Source of the DNA: Breznakibacter sp047600785
GTDB lineage: Bacteria; Bacteroidota; Bacteroidia; Bacteroidales; Marinilabiliaceae
Length of the DNA: 64,000 nt
Direction of reading: 5' to 3'
NCBI GenBank assembly: GCA_047600785.1
Contig: JASGKH010000002.1
Span: forward strand, 248,001 to 312,000
Made by a program: the position numbers and the translations under genes. Below, one piece after another: positions 1 through 6,531 of this stretch; the stretch's first letter is position 1, and each line of letters begins with the position of its first letter. The notes beneath the pieces are model-generated. The model was given only the letters and a program-made list of their open reading frames with translations. It had not been told where the DNA came from and searched no databases.

Positions 1-384
1 GCCACCGTTTTATTAATAGACAACGACTTAGCCAGCTTTTATCTTGTGTCTGAAATTTTAAGTGAATATGGAATTAATGTAATCCATGCCCGAAGCGGAA
101 TGGAAGGTGTTGAGTTAGTTCGACAGAAACCTTCTATTCATCTGGTAATTACAGAGCTACTTTTACCACAATTAAATGGTTTTGATGTGCTTAAAGAAAT
201 TAAACGGATTAATCCGGAGATGCAGGTAATTACACAGACAGCCAATGTAATGAACAATATGAGACAAAACTGTTTGGAGGCTGGGTTTGAAGAGTTTATT
301 GAAAAACCCATTGATATTGTAGATTTTGGAGGCAATATCATAAGTTTACTTAATCAACAAGTACTTAAGAACTCATTTTTATAG
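1..384 (+). CDS. Response-regulator receiver domain with Glu at the phospho-acceptor site (5' truncated)
   Basis: The frame is open from base 1, so the gene starts left of the window; a GTG at 46 lies inside the domain and is not a credible start. The visible 127 residues are a CheY-like fold: acidic pair D7/D9 after a hydrophobic strand, switch T80 and conserved K102 in an EKP turn. The phospho-acceptor position, normally Asp in an ITDLxMP context, is Glu (E52 in ITELLLP). Family knowledge says D-to-E at this site blocks normal phosphorylation and can mimic the active state. No output domain follows; the protein ends about 20 residues after the receiver. If nothing lies upstream this is a stand-alone pseudo-receiver, but it could also be the tail of a hybrid kinase. 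Fold is certain; role unknown. Confidence 0.85.
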   Translation, partial: ATVLLIDNDLASFYLVSEILSEYGINVIHARSGMEGVELVRQKPSIHLVITELLLPQLNGFDVLKEIKRINPEMQVITQTANVMNNMRQNCLEAGFEEFIEKPIDIVDFGGNIISLLNQQVLKNSFL

Positions 385-398
385 CTATTGTCAGTTTC

Positions 399-725
399 TC
401 AATAATCATTCTTCGTATTATTATTGCACCACAAAATCTTATTTTTACTAATAATAAAATGACTTTTACATCCAATCTTTCGCCAAACTGATGGATATAT
501 AGAAATTTTACCCCAGAAATTAATTCTAATCTTCCAATTGGGGTCTATGTTCTTTAATAGATTGAGATAAATAATTTCCTGACAGCCACATGGACAAGCA
601 AAAGCCGCCATCCAGAAATTCTTTTTTTCTCCTTCCAGGTATATCGTTTGGGAATTAAATTTTTCTGGAATTTCATTAACTACCTTGTAATCAAATGTTC
701 TATTTGTAGTATTAAACCATTTCAT
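399..725 (-). CDS. DUF6527-family protein of a ubiquitin-like conjugation operon
   Basis: 108 residues. A Cys cluster CPCGC (44-48), the segment PSVWRKIGCKSHF (78-90) and a final WC (99-100) match the DUF6527 family, which is repeatedly found beside bacterial Ubl/E2/E1/JAMM genes and, as I recall, is the BubE component of Bub-type operons, thought to act as a Ubl-directed hydrolase. The Cys residues suggest a zinc site; the Ser-His of GCKSHF is a plausible catalytic pair, but this is inference. The start lies 2 bases after the E1 stop, so it is the last gene of a translationally packed four-gene unit. AT-rich like its neighbours. Confidence 0.75.
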   Translation of the reverse strand: MKWFNTTNRTFDYKVVNEIPEKFNSQTIYLEGEKKNFWMAAFACPCGCQEIIYLNLLKNIDPNWKIRINFWGKISIYPSVWRKIGCKSHFIISKNKILWCNNNTKNDY

Positions 726-727
726 AA

Positions 728-2110
728 CTAGCTAAATTCTGGTAATTTGAGAAGAGGGTAAACAGTACCCAATCCTGTTTGATTGATAAAATATTTATCA
801 ACATAATCAGCGGAATCGTTAATGTACATTGGTTCTGATAATATAAACCGTTGTACAGAACATTCTTTGTTTTTTTGAATTCTATATGGATGAATTCTGG
901 CCAGAAAATCATTCACCGCAAGACTAGCATACAACATATTGACGCTTATCACAGCCGGAGAATCAGTTTTAGCATTCTTAATATATCCTTCCTTCTCATG
1001 CAATTTATAAAATTCGGGGTTTTTCCTAAGCTCACCTGCATCTTTTAATTGTTCTGAGGTGTATACCCTTCTTGAAAAAAGGGAAGCCTTTCCCGGTTGG
1101 ATGTAATGAATCGAGCCATTTATAGAATCAATACCACCCACTCCATCAGCATCAAGTCGAACTCCAATATCAAAATACGGAATCAAGTAAAAGTTACTGA
1201 TTAAACTGGCGATATGTCTACCATCGGTAGAATCCATACATCCGAAAATAGCATCGCATGATGCGACCTTAAAAATTGCGTCTTTATTATCATACAAGTC
1301 AGATACAAAGGTTGTAATTTTAGTTCCAAAACCAAGTTTCTGAATAAAATCAGAGAAAATATCAACCTTGTATCTTCCTTGTTTTGCATCATCATAAGTT
1401 GTATTTAGAATCCGATTCAGGTTTCGAAATTCCATTTTCTTAGGGTCAATAAGAACTATTTCCCCTACACCAAGCCTTGCTAACTGCTCAATAACCGGAC
1501 TACCAGTTCCAGAACAACCTAAAACCGCAATGGACAATTGCTTTAATAATTTAACAGTACCTTCTCCAAATGTTTGGATATTCCTAACATCAACATTCTT
1601 ATTAATTTCACAGTTTTTATTATTGTAAATAACAATATCATCAGACACAATTATCACCTCAGACACATGTTCAAACTGTAATTCGGTATTAATTACTCTG
1701 CATATTACTTCACCATCGGATAACATAATTGCTGACAAATGATGAGTTACATTTAATGTCCAACCAAAAACTGAATCAAACAAAATATGGTCAGAAGTAT
1801 CATCTGTTTTCGAGAAATTCCTGATACCTGTTGGATGTGAATGGATTTTTAAAACTGATAAGTTGTTTTTTTCAGCTTCAATTAAGACAGATTGAATAGA
1901 TTCAGTTTCCCAGTCAAGATATAGCTCTTCACGCACCTTGCATGAACTGTATGGAATTTTATGAATCTTGTGAACAAAAAAATATGTAATCTCATTTAAC
2001 TCTAACCTTCCACAAAGGGCTAAAGCAACAGCTTCTTTACCATCACCTGGATATAAATGTGTTTTAAGCTCATCATAATGAACCCCAGCTGTTTTCAATT
2101 TGTATTTCAT
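728..2110 (-). CDS. JAMM peptidase - ThiF/E1 activating enzyme fusion
   Basis: 460 residues with two domains. Residues 1-160 form a JAB/MPN metallopeptidase with a complete JAMM set: E26, H90, H92, S100 and D103. Residues 175-460 form a ThiF/E1-like adenylation domain with nucleotide loop GCSGTG (198-203), acidic D222 after the second strand, an arginine-rich FRNLNR segment and a DSTDGRH motif (293-299). The fused enzyme should trim the Ubl C-terminus and possibly remove conjugates (JAMM), and adenylate the Ubl (E1). The PG-x-x-C-x-x-C segment common in ThiF-type enzymes is here PGKASLFS (339-346), with Ser at both Cys positions. Start overlaps the E2 stop by 4 bases (ATGA), implying translational coupling. 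Confidence 0.9.
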   Translation of the reverse strand: MKYKLKTAGVHYDELKTHLYPGDGKEAVALALCGRLELNEITYFFVHKIHKIPYSSCKVREELYLDWETESIQSVLIEAEKNNLSVLKIHSHPTGIRNFSKTDDTSDHILFDSVFGWTLNVTHHLSAIMLSDGEVICRVINTELQFEHVSEVIIVSDDIVIYNNKNCEINKNVDVRNIQTFGEGTVKLLKQLSIAVLGCSGTGSPVIEQLARLGVGEIVLIDPKKMEFRNLNRILNTTYDDAKQGRYKVDIFSDFIQKLGFGTKITTFVSDLYDNKDAIFKVASCDAIFGCMDSTDGRHIASLISNFYLIPYFDIGVRLDADGVGGIDSINGSIHYIQPGKASLFSRRVYTSEQLKDAGELRKNPEFYKLHEKEGYIKNAKTDSPAVISVNMLYASLAVNDFLARIHPYRIQKNKECSVQRFILSEPMYINDSADYVDKYFINQTGLGTVYPLLKLPEFS

Positions 2111-2502
2111 TTAAACTCCCTTTCTAACCAATAAACAATAGATGCAAAATGTGTGGATATATTATCACTTCCTGGTTGCCACGGATTCTGTGGAGTTCTA
2201 TGTCTTGACCATCGTTGCCAGGTTTTGCCATCAAGATTTTGCATTACATTAGCTGCATTAATGCCAATTCCATCAACTCTTTTTAGCTCAGGACTAAAAT
2301 ATGCCATATCCAATGCTGAAATTGGATAGCCTGAAGAAATAGTAACTGCAACATCTACATTTATGATAGTGTATCCATTGGGAATCGGAAAATTATAGAC
2401 AATCAACCATTCAAGATTAGATTCTTTAAGGGTCTCCCAATTGAGACCCAAAGAATCCAAATAAGCAGTATCCTCTTCAGGTAAGAAAAACTGCCGCCTC
2501 AT
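2107..2502 (-). CDS. Prokaryotic E2-like conjugating protein (prok-E2_E type) without cysteine
   Basis: 131 residues. The N-terminal FFLPEEDTAYLDSLGL, the strand pair around VAVTISSGYP and the YPISALDMAYF block (59-69) are typical of the prokaryotic E2 family E. The active-site region reads W95-QRWSRH-101. The entire protein contains no cysteine, so it cannot carry a Ubl thioester; S99 in WSRH is the best candidate nucleophile, which would give an oxyester. Serine/oxyester chemistry has been reported for diverged Bub-type systems (recalled, not looked up). Overlaps the Ubl gene and the E1 gene by 4 bases each, so all three are translated as one coupled unit. Confidence 0.85.
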   Translation of the reverse strand: MRRQFFLPEEDTAYLDSLGLNWETLKESNLEWLIVYNFPIPNGYTIINVDVAVTISSGYPISALDMAYFSPELKRVDGIGINAANVMQNLDGKTWQRWSRHRTPQNPWQPGSDNISTHFASIVYWLEREFK

Positions 2503-2798
2503 CTTGAACCCTCCTGTTGGTCTAATGGTATGGTCATAAACCTTTCAATACCGGGAGCAGTAAAGTCCACTACTTCTTCATACTCGATTTTCTTTACCTC
2601 TCCATGACGAAACTTTTGATTCAATTGAAATCTGTCAAAAGGCTTTTTATTCGCCAATTCAAGAATTTCTCTACCCTTCATTGAATCTACATGAACAACA
2701 TACTTTTCACGATCTACGCGAATCTGATACTTCTTACCTTTTTCAGGTCTTCCTTTAGGGTTCTCCTTCGAAAACTCCTCCAAGTCAATAATCTCCAT
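2499..2798 (-). CDS. Ubiquitin-like modifier (multiubiquitin-family beta-grasp, single unit)
   Basis: 99 residues. After a charged 23-residue N-terminal tail, residues 24-92 run as a beta-grasp fold resembling the Multiubiquitin domain: strand YQIRVDREKYVVHVD, helix GREILELANK, then FQLNQKFRHGEVKKIEYEEVVDF. Only one beta-grasp unit is present, whereas the family name comes from proteins with several. The C-terminus is EGSR (96-99): a single Gly followed by two residues, so removal of Ser-Arg by the downstream JAMM domain would expose Gly97 as the conjugation end. First gene of the overlapping Ubl-E2-E1 unit. Confidence 0.8.
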   Translation of the reverse strand: MEIIDLEEFSKENPKGRPEKGKKYQIRVDREKYVVHVDSMKGREILELANKKPFDRFQLNQKFRHGEVKKIEYEEVVDFTAPGIERFMTIPLDQQEGSR

Positions 2799-2830
2799 AA
2801 TTTTTAAGATTTAAAACGTTAAACAATAAA

Positions 2831-3004
2831 TTATTTTTCTTTCCGAACTCCCTTAAAAGGTTTGTTATCCGACTTTTGGTCAATAAACTTACCTGTTTCG
2901 GTATCTCTTTTCACCCAACGTTCGTTATTGGGATTATAGGTCTGAGACCTTTGTTTTACTGCACCTTCCCGATGCCCGTCATTTGGATTACCATTTTTTG
3001 CCAT
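2831..3004 (-). CDS. 57-residue conserved basic protein
   Basis: Read directly on the minus strand: ATG at 3004-3002, 57 codons, TAA at 2833-2831. The protein is basic and Asn-rich, with a GHREGAVKQRSQ block followed by NPNNERWVKRDTETGKFIDQK. Small proteins with this GxxKxRSQ / W-x-KRDxxTG-x-F pattern are common, uncharacterised genes in bacterial accessory DNA; no function is known to me. An AAAGGA stretch 8 bases upstream of the ATG could serve as ribosome binding site. It lies 32 bases upstream of the Ubl gene in the same direction, so it may be the first gene of the conjugation operon. Confidence 0.65.
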   Translation of the reverse strand: MAKNGNPNDGHREGAVKQRSQTYNPNNERWVKRDTETGKFIDQKSDNKPFKGVRKEK

Positions 3005-3032
3005 TGTTTAATTCCTTTCTTTTTTATATTTG
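3004..3032 (+). promoter_or_regulatory. Candidate Bacteroidota promoter for the sigma-like/Panacea pair
   Basis: TATATTTG at 3025-3032 matches the TAnnTTTG -7 box, with TTG at 3004-3006 giving an 18-base spacer. It would start transcription near 3039 with an about 80-base leader to the ATG at 3119. It overlaps the start codon of the divergent 57-residue gene, so the two directions may interfere. Confidence 0.5.
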
Positions 3033-3118
3033 TTAAATGGAATAACATAATAATGCAATTCTCTACAAATAATACTAAAAGCGTTACCAACGATTTTAGG
3101 TATATATAATGCCAGGAT

Positions 3119-3796
3119 ATGACAAACTGGAAAGAATATGAACATATACCTACAATCGAACTGATTGAACTTATTAAGATGAAGGATAATCCTGAACATC
3201 TTGAAAAATCGACTATTGCTTTTAGTGTACTGTGTTTTAGATTCCAGAAATCTTTAGAAAAAAAGGCAGTTGTACTAAGTCGGAATTATGGATATGATGA
3301 TGGGTATGCGATTGAGATAATTGAGAGGACTTTTAAAAGATTCTGGAAATATCCAAATTTTAGGCTTGAGAAAATTAAATGTTCAACTCCTGATAAAGGT
3401 GTAGAATTATATCTTTCAAGAATAGCTCAACATTGTTTTTATGATTTGTACAATGAACGAAACGGAATTAATGTTTCACCTTATGATGGATGCGAAGAAA
3501 TAATTTATGATATTCCGGTTCCTGATGAATATATTGCTATTGATAATGAAAAATTCCTAATTATAAACAAAGCCCTAAAAACATTCTCCTGGAAACATAG
3601 GGTTATATACTTAACATACCTTCAACATGAACTAAATGGGTATAAATTACCAAGAAAACTTCTATCTGAATTACGAGACAAACTCGGAATTACTCAGGAT
3701 ACAATTCGATTCTACCGATTCGAAGTAATAAATAAAATAAATGAATACAACGAATTATGGCAACAGAAAGAAAAGATACTGACCAAAATAAGGTAG
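3119..3796 (+). CDS. Sigma-70-family-like (ECF-type) protein
   Basis: 225 residues. The layout fits an ECF-like sigma factor: a helical N-terminal part with ERTFKRFWK and an AQHCFYDLYNERN segment resembling the region 2 end, a short acidic linker, then a C-terminal HTH (about 150-215) with the usual region-4 order: LINKALKTFSWKHRVIYLTYL, LLSELRDKLGITQDTIRFYRFEVINKI. The match is by pattern and weak in region 2. Its 3' end overlaps the next gene by 40 bases, so the two are coupled. Placed divergently from the Ubl operon and convergent with the virus-like operon, it could direct transcription of either; not shown by sequence. Confidence 0.55.
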   Translation: MTNWKEYEHIPTIELIELIKMKDNPEHLEKSTIAFSVLCFRFQKSLEKKAVVLSRNYGYDDGYAIEIIERTFKRFWKYPNFRLEKIKCSTPDKGVELYLSRIAQHCFYDLYNERNGINVSPYDGCEEIIYDIPVPDEYIAIDNEKFLIINKALKTFSWKHRVIYLTYLQHELNGYKLPRKLLSELRDKLGITQDTIRFYRFEVINKINEYNELWQQKEKILTKIR

Positions 3797-4539
3797 ATTA
3801 TATATTAGCTTCTACTGGATATATTTTCCCAAGAACTGAATCAGAGCTGGAAAACTTCAATAAACTATATCCAGACGAAGATTATTCTTTAAAAGATTAT
3901 GTGTTGAATCCACATGAATTAACAAAGGGTTCCACTCAAAAAAAATCCCAGGAAAAATTAAAATTCAGTAGTGATAAAAGTTCGTATTTTAAAAGAGCTG
4001 TGCTTGGTGCCGAAATTGCTTGCCAATTATATGAAGAACCAACTTTTGGGCATGTAAAATTTCAAAAACTTATGTTCCTATGCGAAAATATAGAAGGGAT
4101 GAATATTAGTTATGAATATTCCAAGCAAGCAGCCGGGCCTTATGACAATAAGCTTATGCACAGTATTGATTATGAACTTAAGAAGCAAAAGTGGATGGAA
4201 GTTAAATTAGAAAAAAAAGACACAAAATCAAGATACGTATTTATTCCATTGACCAATTTTGAAGGTCATAAGAAGTATTTTAAACGCTACTTTAATAAAA
4301 ATGAGGAGAGAATTCAATGGTTTATCGACACATTTAGGAAAGAAAAAACGGATAAGGTTGAATTAATAGCTACCCTTTATGCTTGTTGGATGGAATTAAT
4401 TAGTAAAAAACAAATAGTTAGTGAAACCTCTTTACTATCTCTTTTATATAGTTGGTCTAAGGAAAAAATAAAATACTCAAATGAAGAGGCTTTGAAAGCT
4501 ATACAATGGATGAAAGATAATAGTGTTATACCCTTATAA
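3757..4539 (+). CDS. Panacea / DUF4065 (SocA-like) domain protein
   Basis: 260 residues. An about 70-residue polar N-terminal stretch precedes a Panacea-type domain: LGAEIACQLYEEPTFGHVKFQKLMFLCENI, then SYEYSKQAAGPYDNKLMHSIDYELKKQKWMEV. KxQKLxYxxE followed by xxAxGPY is the family signature. Panacea domains serve as antitoxin or protease-adaptor modules in many toxin-antitoxin pairs and also sit in other defence-linked proteins. Here there is no small toxin partner, and the upstream overlapping gene is sigma-like, so the pair may be a regulator with its own degradation or inhibition factor. Ends 10 bases from the convergent RadC-fusion gene. Confidence 0.7.
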   Translation: MATERKDTDQNKVDYILASTGYIFPRTESELENFNKLYPDEDYSLKDYVLNPHELTKGSTQKKSQEKLKFSSDKSSYFKRAVLGAEIACQLYEEPTFGHVKFQKLMFLCENIEGMNISYEYSKQAAGPYDNKLMHSIDYELKKQKWMEVKLEKKDTKSRYVFIPLTNFEGHKKYFKRYFNKNEERIQWFIDTFRKEKTDKVELIATLYACWMELISKKQIVSETSLLSLLYSWSKEKIKYSNEEALKAIQWMKDNSVIPL

Positions 4540-4549
4540 TATATAATCA

Positions 4550-6529
4550 TTATTCAAAAACTCCCAACTTTCCTCCTACCCCAAACCTTCCATTTGCCTT
4601 AGCCACGCCATTCTCCACCTCAATAATCACATCCACATCGTGAGCAAAATCCTGTTTACCCCTGAAATTGCCTTCTTTGGTGGTATGGAAGATAAAGATA
4701 AAAGCTGTTTTAGGATTCTCCTTGCGAAGACGGGTCAGTTCCTGACTGCTTAATCCGGCTTTGCTTACCGAATCAATAAAAATGAACTGGTAAGGTGATA
4801 AATCATCTGGTAGCTTTTCTGCGATAACAAGGTTTGGATGGATAGCCCAAAGACGTTTAAACTTTTCTTTGAGGGTATAGCCAAATCCTTCCTCAATTGC
4901 GACATACAAAACCTTTCCATGATTTTCAGCCAGATATTTGGCAAAGTCTATACAGAGGGTTGATTTACCGCTTTTGGGTAAACCGAAAACCATTGCAGAA
5001 AAACCTATTGATGGGTCGCCGATTAAGTCCTTATATTTACCTTTTAAACCAATGGTTTCGAAATCCATTCCAGCTAGTTCGGTGCTTGGGATTACAACGG
5101 GTTCAAGGGCATCACTTAAGTTTGTCTCCTGTTCTGGTTCAACTCCCCGTAAACCCCTTTCCGTCTCATAAATCTTTTGCAGATATTTGGCTACTTTCTT
5201 TTTCTGTTGTCTTCTGGCCATCCAGGACATAATCCCATTTAAAGTATTTTCAGTAATAACAGGAACTTTTGACTTGTTTGTCAAATACCTCTCCAGGGAA
5301 GATTTGATTTCCTGGATTTCGTTCCAATAAGGACAGGTTTCCGGTATTTTACCGGATTCAATTGCTTTCTCAATCCGGTTTAACAGTGCTTTGGCTTTGT
5401 CTTTTACATCCTTTTTGCCATGAATGCTGATAAATTGTTTGATATAAGTAACCGACAGCATCGTCTTTTGACTTTGAGCTATGGTAGTGTATTTATCCAG
5501 GGTGCCTTCATTCAGGTTAACCTTGATTGTATTGCCCATTTGATTGTAGCATTTGATTAACTGTGTCTGGATATTTTCGATTTCACTTGCGTAAACCGAA
5601 GTTTTACGGATTCGCTTTTCAATGATGGCTTTTTGAAGTGAGTTTAGAAGATTCAGGATTTGAGATTTATCTTTGGTTTTCCTGTGCAACCCGACATATC
5701 GTTTGATAAAGGTAACCTCCAGGCTTACTTTTTCAACTGAAGTAGTAGTTTCTTCAGTTGAACTCTTCTCAACATCGGGTTCTTTAGGAGTTTTCTGAGG
5801 CTTGGATTTCTTATTCTTGGCTTTCTTTTCAGGTGTATGTTTATTAATGACTTCATTGAGCTTTTCCACAAAAGTATCAATGTACTTTTTGATGGTTTCG
5901 TCATCGTTATACAGGTCGATGTTTTCCTGGATAAACTCAAATTCATCTTTTTTTAGGGCATCAGGTAAAATGGTCTGGTCGATACCTGGATATTCAGAAA
6001 TGATGTTCTCTTTTGTTATCATAGCTGTATTATTAAGTCCATTAAGCGTTCCTTCATCTGCAAAGGAGTAATAGCCATCGTTGGTATATATGAGATGGTC
6101 GAGCAGGTTTATCTTCACAGTTTTTAATGCCTGGGTGATGTTTCGGGTAAGTTCCTTATCAGGTTCGGATGGAGCCAGGGTGCCGGAAGGATGGTTATGA
6201 GAGATTACAATTCCCTGTGACAGGGCTTTTGTTGCCAAACCAATTAGCATGGGTATATCCACAATGGTGGCAGAAGTTGAACCAATGGTGTGTTTGTAAT
6301 AACCAATCAATTTGTTTGCCCGGTTAAAAAGTAGCATTACGAAATTCTCCTGGATGGGATTGTGGCCATAAATCCGTTTCAATATTCCATAGACTTCCTT
6401 GGAGGAAGTAACCTTATCGACATCAAACACTTTACCCTTGTTCATCCGGATTTTAAACTCCGGAACAAAGGGTTTTAAAGGTTTTGGATCAACACCAAAC
6501 AATACGATTTCTTTTTTCTCCTGGTACAT
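4550..6529 (-). CDS. RadC-type JAMM domain fused to a RecA/RadA-like ATPase
   Basis: 659 residues. Residues 35-160 are a RadC (JAB) domain with E61, H111, H113, S121 and D124 all present. Residues 165-270 are a charged linker with Lys/Glu-rich low complexity. Residues 272-331 and 360-418 are two copies of an about 60-residue helical unit (VTFIKRYV...LLNSLQKAIIE versus VTYIKQFI...LLNRIEKAIES). Residues 485-659 are a RecA-fold ATPase with Walker A GLPKSGKST (516-524) and Walker B FIFID (582-586), close to RadA/KaiC-type proteins. RadC normally stands alone at about 220 residues, so the fusion is unusual. It is the last gene of the 16-kb unit, 2 bases after the helicase gene. Likely acts on DNA or on proteins delivered with it. 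Confidence 0.8.
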   Translation of the reverse strand: MYQEKKEIVLFGVDPKPLKPFVPEFKIRMNKGKVFDVDKVTSSKEVYGILKRIYGHNPIQENFVMLLFNRANKLIGYYKHTIGSTSATIVDIPMLIGLATKALSQGIVISHNHPSGTLAPSEPDKELTRNITQALKTVKINLLDHLIYTNDGYYSFADEGTLNGLNNTAMITKENIISEYPGIDQTILPDALKKDEFEFIQENIDLYNDDETIKKYIDTFVEKLNEVINKHTPEKKAKNKKSKPQKTPKEPDVEKSSTEETTTSVEKVSLEVTFIKRYVGLHRKTKDKSQILNLLNSLQKAIIEKRIRKTSVYASEIENIQTQLIKCYNQMGNTIKVNLNEGTLDKYTTIAQSQKTMLSVTYIKQFISIHGKKDVKDKAKALLNRIEKAIESGKIPETCPYWNEIQEIKSSLERYLTNKSKVPVITENTLNGIMSWMARRQQKKKVAKYLQKIYETERGLRGVEPEQETNLSDALEPVVIPSTELAGMDFETIGLKGKYKDLIGDPSIGFSAMVFGLPKSGKSTLCIDFAKYLAENHGKVLYVAIEEGFGYTLKEKFKRLWAIHPNLVIAEKLPDDLSPYQFIFIDSVSKAGLSSQELTRLRKENPKTAFIFIFHTTKEGNFRGKQDFAHDVDVIIEVENGVAKANGRFGVGGKLGVFE

Positions 6530-6531
6530 GG

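Noticed and set aside
3119..4539. Toxin-antitoxin pair
   Set aside because: The Panacea partner is sigma-like and too large for a usual toxin; no toxin fold recognised.
4550..6529. RecA-like domain considered as viral packaging ATPase (FtsK/HerA type)
   Set aside because: Walker motifs and spacing fit RadA/KaiC; no HerA-type arginine-finger or Q motif seen.
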